From the NCBI RefSeq assembly GCF_023856365.1, contig NC_064544.1, positions 24,466,399 through 24,530,398 of the forward strand: a stretch of 64,000 bases of DNA, read 5' to 3'. Shown here in pieces: positions 20,040 through 28,545 of this stretch. The translations under genes and the position numbers were made by a program. This DNA comes from Brienomyrus brachyistius (taxonomy: Eukaryota > Chordata > Actinopteri > Osteoglossiformes > Mormyridae). Each line of letters begins with the position of its first letter. The stretch's first letter is position 1. Under the pieces are notes generated by a model. That model was not told where the DNA came from and ran no database searches. It was given only the letters and a program-made list of their open reading frames with translations.

Positions 20040-20475
20040 AATTTAACATGTGCAAATTAAGAGCAACACAATTAAAACTAGTAATAATTTCTTCTGTTTT
20101 CTAAAAAGTTACTGATATCTAGTTGGATGGCTAGACAAACACTGCTTCAGTTCCCAAACTTCTCCTCAGGGGCACCTCAGCCGTTCCATGATTTTGTTAA
20201 ATTTCACCAACAGCTCAATTAAATAATTAAATATATTGGTTTAAAAAGTCAGTGACAGATTGGTATGAGGTGTGCTAGTGGCCAAGTCAAAAAATACATG
20301 GCTGCACTGGACGGTCGCTGCAAATACTAGGATGATTTTAGCAGAGGTTCTGAAATGGCTAAGCTGACACACTTTGACAGGCATAATATCATAGTTTTAC
20401 ACCAACACGAGGATAATCTGAATATCAATTTCTTTGCCTGCCTAAGACTTCTGCACAGTACTGTATATATATCAC
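20040..20475 (+). repeat. Mariner/Tc1-type dispersed repeat, copy 1
   Basis: The phrases AGTTGGATGGCTAGACAA, AAGTCAAAAAATACATGG, CTGCAAATACTAGGATGATTTTAGCAGAGGTTCTGAAATGG and the terminus CCTAAGACTTCTGCACAGTACTGTA are the recognised end of a fish DNA transposon (canonical TACTGTGCAAAAGTCTTAGGCA). A second copy spans 26780-27815 with an insertion, and a third end lies at 56512-56620. Confidence 0.65.
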
Positions 20476-20559
20476 ACACACAGAAACAGACATACTGTAT
20501 ATACATTTCCTTAATATTTGGTAGTATTTGTCTTTAAACTACAGTATATGACTTTGGTC

Positions 20560-21764
20560 AAGCGCTTTGGGTATCTTTCCACAAGCTTTGCACAATAGTT
20601 TGCTGGAATTTTGGCCCATTCCTCTGAACAGAACTGGTGTAACTGAGTCAGGTTTGTAGGCCGCCTTGCTCACACACGCCTTTTCAGTTCTGCCCACAAA
20701 TTTTTATGGGACTGAGATCAGGGCTTTTTGAAGGCCACTCTAACACATTGACTTTGTTGTCCTTAAGCCACTTTGTACCTAATTTGGAGGTATGCTTGGG
20801 GTCATTGTCCATTTGGAGACCCATTTGTGCCCAAGCTTTAACTTCCTGGCTGATGTCTTCAGATATTGCTTCAATACTGTACATCCACATAAGTTTCTTT
20901 CCTCACAATGCCATCTATTTTGGAAAGTGCACCAGTCCGTGCTGCAGCTAAGCAGCCCCACACCACGATGCTGCCACCCCTGTACCTTATGGGTGGGATG
21001 GTGTTCTCAGGCTTGCAAGCTTCCCCCTTTTTCCTACAAATGTATCGATAGTCATTATGGCCAAACAGTTCAATTTTAGTTTCATCAGACCACAGGACAT
21101 GTCTCCAAAAATTCAGGTCTTGGTCCCTGTGTGCATTTGCAAACCGTAATCTGGCTTTTTTATGCTGCTTTTGCAGTGACGGCTTTTTCCTCGCTGAGTG
21201 GCCTTTCAGCGCCTGCCGGTACAGGACTCATTTCACTGTGGATAATGACACTGTCTTACCAGCCTCAGCCAGCATCTTCACAAGCTCTTTTGCGTTTGTT
21301 CTGAGTTTGATATGCACAGGTGTTTATATGGAAATGCAGTACCTCAAAAACTGTATTCAGACTGTTACTACTATAAATTTGTGTTGTCTGTCTTGTCTTG
21401 TCAAATTGTATTGTTGCGCTTGTGTCCTGTCTGCACTTATGATGTTGCTCTGTTTTGTTCTGCTCTGTGTTGCACCATGGTCCTGGAGAAACGTTATCTC
21501 ATTTCTCTATATACTGTGTGTATGGTTGAAATGACAACAAAACATACTTGACTTGACTTTATACTTGCATATAATTGTTTGCGCAGATGAACGTGGCACC
21601 TTCAGGCATCTGGAAATTGTACCCAAGGATGAGCCAGACTTGTGGAGGTCCACAATACTCTTCCTGATATCTTGGCTTCTTTCTTTTGGTTTTCCCATGA
21701 TGGCACACAAGGAAGCAGTGTGTTTGAGGGGTGCCTTAAAATACATCCACAGGTGTGCCTCCAA
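20560..21764 (-). pseudogene. Sleeping Beauty-like transposase pseudogene
   Basis: On the minus strand the N-terminal paired-like domain begins at 21690 (MGKPKERSQDIRKSIVDLHKSG) with CLKVPRSSAQTIICKYK; the chain is interrupted by the LINE insert, and the catalytic end [15 protein letters not shown]...[11 protein letters not shown] lies at 20700-20810. Frameshifts and stops split the domains. A full protein of this family is about 340 residues. Confidence 0.85.
21317..21558 (+). mobile_element. LINE 3' end inserted in the Tc1 element
   Basis: TTGCACCATGGTCCTGGAGAAACG, ATATACTGTGTGTATGGTTGAAATGACAA and the tail ACTTGACTTGACTT are the recognised 3' UTR of a common teleost LINE. It replaces the transposase segment between about 21316 and 21559, so it arrived after the Tc1 element. 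Confidence 0.75.
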
Positions 21765-22082
21765 TTAACTCAAGTGGTGTCAATTAACCTATCAGAAGCT
21801 TCCAAAGCCACGACATCATCATCTGGGCTATCCAAAATTGGCATAGTAACATTAGGGTATGTAAACTTTTGACTTAAAAATTCTCTAAAATTAAAAAAAT
21901 AATAAAAAAATTCTCAAAATTTTTTCTCTCATTATTCTGACATTTAGCAAATATAAATTATTTTGGTAATCCTAACTGACCTAAAACAGGAAAAGTTTTG
22001 TCTGATTATATGTCAGTGTCATACAGTAAGAAAAAAAGGTTATGTGTCTTTTTATACAGTGTAGGTAAACTGGTTTCAACTG

Positions 22083-22252
22083 TGTGTGTGTATGTGTGCG
22101 TGACTGGTGTGTGAGTGTGCCCTGCGATGGGCTGGCCCCCCATCCTGGGTTGTTCCCTGCCTCGTGCCCATTGCTTCCACGATAGGCTCCGGTCCCCCTG
22201 CGACCCAGTAGGATAAATGGTTTGGAAAATGTATGGATGGATGGATTATTAT
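22083..22252 (+). repeat. L2-type LINE 3' end
   Basis: A GT-rich run is followed by GCCCTGCGATGGGCTGGCCCCCCATCC, GCTTCCACGATAGGCTCCGG, CCCCTGCGACCC and a GGATGGATGGATT tail. This is the usual 5'-truncated L2-like tail of fish. Confidence 0.8.
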
Positions 22253-22279
22253 ATTACATATATATATTTACAATTACTG

Positions 22280-22890
22280 TACAGACACACACACATACAC
22301 ATCTTTACGGGGACTGTCCACTCATCTATATGGGAAAATGCTAACCCCAACAGTGACTCCCTTAACCACTACCCAGCCCTAACTTTTACCATAAGTAATG
22401 ACACAAAATATAAAACTTTTAGAATTTTAATTTTTTTGATTGCTGTCACGCCCGGCTCATCTGATCCTCGTGTGTGCCACGCCCCCCTGATTATCCACGT
22501 GTGCTTCCCCGATCGTACCCAGCTGTGTCCGATTATTTTCGCCCAGTCCAGTCTATTTCAGTCCATGTCTTGCCTTCGTTCCTGGTCCGTCATTGATGTT
22601 TGTTAGCGTCAGTACTAGTGTTCTGTTCTGCCCTGCCCTGCTCGTGAATAAATCCCCATTTTCCCCGAACATCGCCTGCTTGCCTGCTCCTTGCCCGCTT
22701 GCCTGCCTGTACAATCACCATTTAACCAGCACGATCGCACCCGCACCTGACAATTGCAGTCACAGATTTCTATAAAACTGAATTTCCCCTTGTGGGGAGA
22801 GAAACAATGTCATAAGGTTGAAATGGCAGATTTTTATCACACTGTGGAGTCACTTGGTCCCACACACACAGACACACACACACACACATT
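22280..22890 (+). repeat. CA/GT-linked repeat, copy 3, split by an LTR
   Basis: The left half, 22280-22443, has ACACACACACAT, ATATGGGAAAATGCTAACC and CTACCCAGCCCTAAC; the right half, 22758-22890, continues AGTCACAGATTTCTATAAAACTGAATTTCCCCTTGTGGGGA and ends in CA repeats. The unbroken sequence is visible in copies at 25900 and 50330. Confidence 0.8.
22444..22752 (+). mobile_element. Solo LTR in the CA-linked repeat (TSD ATTGC)
   Basis: It starts TGTCACGCCCGG, ends CACCTGACA, 309 bp. It contains GTGTGTGCCACGCCCCCCTGATTATCC and GTGAATAAATCCCC (polyadenylation signal). ATTGC at 22439-22443 is repeated at 22753-22757. Removing the LTR and one ATTGC restores TTGATTGCAGTCACAGATTT exactly as in the uninterrupted family. 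Confidence 0.93.
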
Positions 22891-23290
22891 TGAGGGGTTG
22901 ACCAATTATCAACCTGGCTGATCATTGCATCTGATATTTAGCATCTTTACAAATATCATAATCATTATTCTTTTTATCTGATCACCAAAAAATGTATTTT
23001 AAATTATTCTGCTCTGGCGCTGATGCAGGCGCCTCTTTCTGCCTGTAGTCACCACACTGTGGTACCGAGCAATGTCTTGCCCACTGCACTGGAGCTGACT
23101 GGAGCAGCTCTGGTGAGCGGGCGAAGCTGCGTTTCGAAGGTAAGGAAGTGGATATTGCCAAAGTTGCAATACAAATCACAATTGCCTTTGCTGAAAAACA
23201 CCACAGAAAAAAACTCCTCTGATTGGGGGTTGCAAAAACACCACAAATCTATGATCTATTTCTATGAATACAGGCATGCCCAGTTTCCAA
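22891..23290. other. No recognised feature
   Basis: Mixed sequence with short overlapping frames on both strands; none resembles a protein I know. GAGGGGTTGACCAATTATCAACCTGGCTGATCATTG might be a small remnant of a common fish hAT-type repeat. Confidence 0.3.
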
Positions 23291-23944
23291 TTAACCCTCT
23301 CGATGTCTTAACATATATACTCTACATGTCCTCTACATGTCCTAAAAAATGACATGCCAGGGTGACAGGGTCAAAAATGACCTGCTCACTATAAATCCCT
23401 AAAATAAAGTAGTTTGATTGAATTTTAAACACCAAGTCTATTTTTCATGAAGAAACAACCTGTCACACAAAATTTTGTGAATATGTCAGTTATCCCTTCT
23501 CATAGTGAAAGGCTGCATTTAATCAGTGAATACCACTAATTTTTAATACCCATCTGTCATAATTGTTTATTACTAATAGGTTTATTGCTGCATAGATGTA
23601 AACATTACTTTTTAGCAAGGGATAGCATTTTTTGGGTGATATATTCTCATATACAATACATGGAGAATTAGCATCTCGTCCTCTTGCCTGCCCCAGCTGC
23701 AGCGTTAGGTGGGTCAGGACCAGATTCACCCCCCTGAACAGCTTTCACAAGTACTACAGAGGCTGCTGTGCAGGAGAGACTCTCCCTTCTTTCCATTGGG
23801 GGCGGGGGTGCAGGAATTTATAGTGCTTTACAGAACCACTGGGGAGCCACTTGAGCCACTACTTTTTAGCCCCCACTTGGATGATGCAATAGCAGCCATT
23901 CTTCACATATACTAATGAAGGGGCAGTAGAGAATTCACTGATAT

Positions 23945-24035
23945 GGGGTGGCGTGAGGTTCAATAGGCTAAACTTCTGAGCCTGTAATAAGAAGGTCACT
24001 GGTTGGAATCTGGCTTTGGTGAAATAGCCACATGT
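23945..24035 (+). repeat. tRNA-derived SINE fragment
   Basis: GGGGTGGCGTGAGGTTCAATAGGCTAAAC and CTGAGCCTGTAATAAGAAGGTCACTGGTTGGAATC match the head of the SINE at 13935 (A- and B-box regions), then break off where the next repeat begins. Confidence 0.65.
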
Positions 24036-24059
24036 CCATGGGGGCAGATTCGGAAAGGG

Positions 24060-24965
24060 GCAGAGTGGGCAATTTTAACCAGGTCTCTTTCAAAAGATGC
24101 CCAAGGATCTTTCAGGACCTCAGATTTACTTCTCATCCAAAGGACAGCACCAGCATCCCCATCACTGCACTAGGATCCACACAGACCACAGGATGGGCTC
24201 CCCTGTTGGTCACAATGTCCCCATTACTGTACGGGGGCATTGGGATCCACACAGACCACAGGATGGGCTCCCCTATTGGTCACAGTGTCCCCATAACTAC
24301 ATTAGGGCATTGGGATCCACACAGACCACAAGATAGCTCCCCTGTTGGTCACAGTGTCCCCATCACTGCACGGGGGCATTGGGATCCACACAGACCACAG
24401 GATAGCTCCCCTGTTGGTCACAGTGTCCCCATCACTGCACTGGGATCCACACAGACCACAGGATGGGCTCCCCTGTTGGTCACAATGTCCCCTTCACCGC
24501 ACTGGGGCATTGAGATCTACACAGATCACAGGATAGCTCCCCTGTTGGTCACAGTGTCCCCATAACTGCATTGAGGCATTGGGATCCACACAGACCACAG
24601 GATAGCTCCCCTGTTGGTCACAGTGTCCTCTTCACTGCACTGGGGCATTGAGATCCATACAGACCAGAGGATGGGCTAACCTGTTGGTCACAGTGTCCCC
24701 ATCACTGCACGGGGGCATTGAGATCCACACAGACCAGAGGATGGGCTCCCCTGTTGGTCACAGTGTCCCCATCACTGAACTGGTGAATTGGGATCCACAC
24801 AGACCACAGGATGGGCTAAGCTGCTGCCTACACCAACAGCTCTACCAGCAGCAGGCAGCTTTTATAGGTGATCCCTTATCCAAGTACTGGTCAGACCCAA
24901 ACCAACTTAACTTCAGAAAAAATGGCCTTGTCTGAACTGCAGGTGGTATGGCTTCTAAATCGTTG
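24060..24965 (-). repeat. 5S-rRNA-derived SINE (SINE3-like) with expanded body
   Basis: On the minus strand the head (24955 to about 24866) follows 5S rRNA: GCCATACCACC, then CTGAAGTTAAG and CAGTACTTGGATAAG correspond to the 5S phrases GCCATACCACC, CGGAAGCTAAGC and TAGTACTTGGATGGG. The body is the phrase that elsewhere in fish occurs once (cagtgtccccatcactgcac / gatccacacagaccacag) but here is a ten-unit array. The 3' side ends with CAAAAGATGCCCAAGGATCTTTC read on plus. Confidence 0.75.
24172..24825. repeat. About 70-bp minisatellite, 10 units
   Basis: The unit GGATCCACACAGACCACAGGATGGGCTCCCCTGTTGGTCACAGTGTCCCCATCACTGCACTGGGGCATT varies in two ways: ATGGGCTCC versus ATAGCTCC, and with or without GGGGCATT. 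Ten starts are found near 24175, 24247, 24313, 24381, 24441, 24511, 24581, 24650, 24719 and 24789. The plus-strand frames up to 177 codons are translations of this array. Confidence 0.9.
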
Positions 24966-25509
24966 TTCTCCTGTTCCTTCTGGATATCTGAACAAATCAG
25001 ATCTGCAACGTGTTGAGCACTGAAATGTGCACTCATGGCTTCAGAGACAGCTGGGGATATTGTAAGCTGTAGCCCCTTTATACCCTCTGACTATCTTCCT
25101 CATTAGTAAGCAATGCTTTCAAGAAATATTGGCTGAAATTGGCTTTATTTTGCCTGTGAACTTGAGTTGTGTGTGGAGTTGTGGATGGCTGATGCTACAC
25201 ATGCACAAGAAAGTGTTAGTTTAGTTCAATTATTATCTCACATAATGTGTGTATGTGTGTGTCTGTCTTTTGTTTTTGAGGTGTCTTAATGATTTTGTGA
25301 CCACCTAGTCAAAAATGAGGTAATATTTTTACAGTTTTCATGGAAATATAAACAAAGGCAATGTTTCACTTTTTGTAATGTTGGGGTCACTTTAGGAGAA
25401 ATCATTCAATTTCAAATTGTAAAAAAGTAATTTAGGGGTTTCTCTTCTGTTAAACATAGTGGCGGCTCATTTTTGACCATCTGACCATTTTTAGGTGGGA
25501 ATGGGAGGG

Positions 25510-25895
25510 TTACACTCAAAATGCCAGAATCATGCACTTTGTTGCAGTGACATACTATGATGAAATAATAAGAGTTTGTTTGTATACTGATAGCTATAAG
25601 TTTGGGTAAGGTTGGTACCAGTGCAAATGGATCTATCTTTGTACCTGCCTGTCTGTCTGTTTCTTAGGGTTAGAGATTAGGGTTAGGGTTAGTTCCGTTA
25701 CTTTCTATTAAATGCTGGGAGTTCCTTGTATATTTCAAGATCATTTTACAAGTTCTTTTTAATGCATGTATGCTTAAAGGCATTTCAACAAAGTGTTGTG
25801 TTATAGTTTGTCTTTGAAACCAAGATTTTAATTTTATTTTTGTATTTTGGTTTTGTATTACTAATAATCAGTATACTGGTCAACCTGTAACCCCC
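25510..25895. other. No gene
   Basis: Unremarkable sequence. A short TTAGGG doublet near 25680 is too brief to be an interstitial telomere. Confidence 0.4.
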
Positions 25896-26175
25896 CAAAC
25901 ACACAGACACACACACACAGACACACACACACAGTCGTGTAATCATATCTTTTTGGGGACCGCTCATTCAGTTCTATGGGAAAAATGCTAATGTTAACTA
26001 TGACAAACTTAAGCCCTACCCAGCCTTAACCATAACCATAATTAACCAAACAAAATACAAGAGTTTTCGCATAAAGTAAAAATAACGGGTATTCATCACG
26101 TTGTGGGGACATTTGGTCCCAACAAGGTAAGGTATACTTGGAAACACATACACACACATATACACACACACACTC
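25896..26175 (+). repeat. CA/GT-linked repeat, copy 4 (uninterrupted)
   Basis: Flanked on both sides by CA runs (25900-25934, 26140-26172), it reads GGGGACCGCTCATTCAGTTCTATGGGAAAAATGCTAATG, CCCTACCCAGCC, AACCATAACCATAATTAACCAAACAAAATACAAGA, then GTATTCATCACGTTGTGGGGACATTTGGTCCC. Part of the usual middle is deleted. Confidence 0.8.
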
Positions 26176-26779
26176 AATGACTTTTTACAGGAAGTGCCAC
26201 CCTAGAACATACACAGGAAATGAATCAGGACAGGATTGCTGGAAAGTTAACAAAACACTCTGAGTTTTCTGACTCCCAAGCCAAAGGAGCTTAACACCAA
26301 GTGGAATGAATGGAGGAATTAATTCTACAAACACACACATTATAGAGTGAATCTCAGCGGTTGGTGCAGTAAGACTCCCCACTTGAGACTAATTATCGAC
26401 TTTCTGAACACAGAGTCTGGAAGACGCGGGGCGCCATGCCGCCCAGAGTGACAGAACAGTTCACTGAGTGGTACATGTCAGGGCCGATTCAAAAGTGCCA
26501 GATGATTGCCATAGTCACCAAGGCCATAGTAACCAGCATACAAGGAAAGACTGCCATCTTCCTTGTTTGACTTCGGTGCACTTTCAAAATGTGCCTTGCA
26601 AGGGGGCAAGAGCAGGTAATGACTGGGACTAGTCCAGCCATCTGCACTTATCCAGAAGCAGCCTGTAATGCCTTCAACTGATGCAGAAGGAGATAGAAAT
26701 GCACTTTTTCAAGGTTTTGTTACTGTGAAAGCATGGTTATTATACACCAGCTTGAATGAAAGAATATAGAATTTACAGA
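26176..26779. other. No recognised feature
   Basis: Mixed composition; the 65-codon minus frame shows no known motif. GGGCGCCATGCCGCCCAGAGTGACAGAACAG looks unique. Confidence 0.35.
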
Positions 26780-26898
26780 ACTATCTTCTACATAAGTATA
26801 CATTTTATTATCGATATAGTTATTTTTCTGGATAGCAAGTATATGTGCATACAATTTGACTTTTGAGCATACAGTATGCAGATTAAGAGTAACACTAA
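26780..26898 (+). repeat. Mariner/Tc1-type dispersed repeat, copy 2, left part
   Basis: ATACAGTATGCAGATTAAGAGTAACAC parallels ACATGTGCAAATTAAGAGCAACAC of copy 1 near 20047. The copy is cut at TAA (26896-26898) by the Harbinger-type element and resumes at 27532. Confidence 0.5.
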
Positions 26899-27528
26899 GG
26901 CTACGTTCACACTGCAGGTCTTAATGCTCCATTCTGATTTTCTGTTCAGATCGGGTTTTTTGTTTGCCTGTTCACATTACTCTTTTTAATGTGGGCAATA
27001 TCAAATTTCATTGTGAACGGTTCACTATACTGAACTGGCCCATGTGCACACAAATCAACAAGGATGCAATGACGTCACTTTAGTGATTTGAAAAATGCCC
27101 GGTTATGATATGAGCTTTCCAGTTTTGCCTGAACAGATTTATCTCCCCAAATAGTTATTAAATGCTGCACCTCACTGTCCTTCCACTGGCCAACTTCTGT
27201 TCTTTCCTCCATGTTTGGCACTGCGACGGAGACATATGGTGATTTCCGCCTGCGCAGAATTGTGACGAACATCGATCAAGAGTGACGTAAAAGTCGCATG
27301 AATTCCCATTTCGCTGTTCTGCCTGAGGTCGCATTGCAAAAAATCAGACCTGTATCCAATTTATGACCACATACAGTACTGTATTGAAGTGGCTCAAATC
27401 GGAATTGAAAAAATCGGATTCCATGTGACTTGTGCTGTTCACTTTCTCATGAAAAAATGTGATCTGAGTCGGGTATGAGCAAAAAAATCGGATTTGCGCC
27501 ACATTTATCCTGCAGTGTGAACTTAGCC
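26899..27528 (-). mobile_element. PIF/Harbinger non-autonomous element (TSD TAA)
   Basis: The TIRs GGCTACGTTCACACTGCAGG and CCTGCAGTGTGAACTTAGCC pair with one mismatch. TAA flanks both ends (26896-26898 and 27529-27531), the 3-bp TWA duplication of PIF/Harbinger. Length 630 bp. A Myb/SANT exon remains on the minus strand, fitting the superfamily; no transposase. Confidence 0.88.
27075..27272 (-). pseudogene. Myb/SANT-like exon of a Harbinger element
   Basis: An uninterrupted 65-codon frame includes MEERTEVGQWKDSEVQHL and IWGDKSVQAKLESSYHN, the first half of the trihelix-type Myb/SANT domain (W at the start, IWG..S.Q..L.....N in the second helix). It stops after FFKSLK, before the rest of the domain. 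In autonomous relatives this protein helps bring transposase to the nucleus and DNA. Here the domain is incomplete, so it is probably inactive, though the frame is undamaged. Confidence 0.7.
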
Positions 27529-27531
27529 TAA

Positions 27532-27815
27532 GAGTAAAAACTAATAAGAATTTCTTCAGTTCTCTAAAGAGTTACTCATATCTTGTTGGATGGCTAGAAG
27601 AACACTTCATTTGTTACGTTTCTCAAACATGTCACTTAATTCATTTATTTTGGCTAGTTTTAAAAGTCAGTGAAGTATTGATTAGCCATAGGAAGTGGGG
27701 AAGTAGTTGAGTCAAAAAATACATGGGTGTAATGGATGGTTACTGCAAATACTGAGGTGACTTTTGGAGCGGTTTTGAAATGGTTACGCTAACACACTTT
27801 GACAAATTTTATCAT
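27532..27815 (+). repeat. Mariner/Tc1-type dispersed repeat, copy 2, right part
   Basis: TTGTTGGATGGCTAGAAGAACAC, GAGTCAAAAAATACATGGGTGTAATGGATGGTTACTGCAAATACTGAGG and GAAATGGTTACGCTAACACACTTTGACA align with copy 1 at 20100-20390. The terminus (TGCACAGTACTGTA side) is replaced by a GT-rich array. Confidence 0.7.
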
Positions 27816-27817
27816 AT

Positions 27818-28545
27818 GTGTGTGTGTATGTGTGTATGTTCATGTGTGTATTAACACTGAGCCTTCTTATAGTATGTGTGTGTGCAGGGGCGCTGCTAAG
27901 GATTTTGGGCCCCATGAAAAGAATCTTGACTGGGCCCCCAACACAGTTTATTGGGGGCTTCTCTGGGCCCCCTCTCAGTCATGGGCCCCGAGAATCATCA
28001 TCGTTTACCCCCCCTTTACAGCGCCCCTGTGTGTGTGTGCTCTTATGTGTGCATGTTTGTGTGCATTCTTATACATGTGCATGTTTGTGTGCAATCTTAC
28101 GTGTGTGTTTGTGTACATTCTTACACATGTAAGTGTCTGTGTGCAATCTTACACATGTTTACATTTGTGTACATTCTTACCTATGTGTGTTTATGTACAT
28201 TCTTATGCATGTGCATATTTGTGTGCACTGTACCCATGTGCCTGTTTGTGTATATTCTTACATGTATGTATGTTTGTGTGCGTTCCTATGTCTGTGTATG
28301 TTTGTGTGCATTTCTAAATGTGTGAATATTTGTGTGCACTGTGCACGTGTGCGTGTTTGTGTGCATCTCTACATGTGAGCATATTTGTGTGCACTGTACA
28401 CATGCGTGTTTGCATTCCTATGCCTGTGTGTTTGTGTGCATATTTGTGTATACTGTACACGTGTTTCTGTGCATTCCTATGCATGTGTTTGTGTGTATTG
28501 TTATGCATGTGCGTGTTTGTGTGCATTCTTACATAGGTGTGTATT
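27818..28545. repeat. GT-rich minisatellite, 26-30 bp units
   Basis: After a (GT)n start, units such as GTGTGCATTCTTACACATGTGCATGTTT repeat about 18 times with much variation; the array is split by the hAT MITE at 27885-28029. Reading frames rich in Cys, Val, His and Tyr on both strands are artefacts of the repeat. Confidence 0.9.
27885..28029. mobile_element. hAT-type MITE, copy 2, in the GT array
   Basis: CAGGGGCGCTGCTAA and TTACAGCGCCCCTG form the TIRs; 145 bp; same family as 12666-12809 (GATTTTGGGCCCCATGA against CAATTTTGGGCCCTATGA). The flanking 8 bp are TGTGTGTG on both sides, as expected for a hAT insertion into a GT run. Confidence 0.9.

Larger units (their letters stand above)
20476..22082 (-). 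mobile_element. Sleeping Beauty/SALT-like Tc1 element, degenerate
   Basis: The right end, read in reverse, is CAGTTGAAACCAGTTTACCTACACTGTA, matching the salmonid-type outer direct repeat; an inner repeat lies at about 21854-21873 (GGGTATGTAAACTTTTGAC). The left inner repeat is reduced to TATATACATTTCCTTAATATTTGGTAG. The interior is the antisense Tc1 transposase. A LINE 3' end is inserted at 21317-21558. Confidence 0.85.
23295..25509. mobile_element. Possible piggyBac-type non-autonomous element
   Basis: The left end is TTAA followed by CCCTCTCG, then GGGTCAAAAATGACC at about 23370. The right end, read in reverse, is TTAC?-side TAACCCTCCCATTCC with GGTCAAAAATGAG. TTAA targets and CCC starts fit piggyBac, and internal GGGTCAAAAATGACC is frequent in fish piggyBac MITEs. 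The right target is TTAC, one base off. No transposase; the interior holds other repeats. The pairing of ends is tentative. Confidence 0.35.

Noticed and set aside
19742..20041. 99-codon minus-strand ORF with a Tyr-Ile run
   Set aside because: Crosses the (AT)n microsatellite, which produces the YIYIYI segment.
24032..24935. 177- and 95-codon plus-strand frames with repeated HTDHRM-like segments
   Set aside because: Translation of the 70-bp minisatellite; unit length is not a constant multiple of three and indels shift the frame between units.
24866..24955. Functional 5S rRNA gene on the minus strand
   Set aside because: Many changes relative to 5S rRNA, missing 3' third, and it is joined to a SINE body.
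25670..25700. TTAGGG units suggesting an interstitial telomere
   Set aside because: Only two or three units; the CCCTAA doublet at 61840 is part of a dispersed repeat family.
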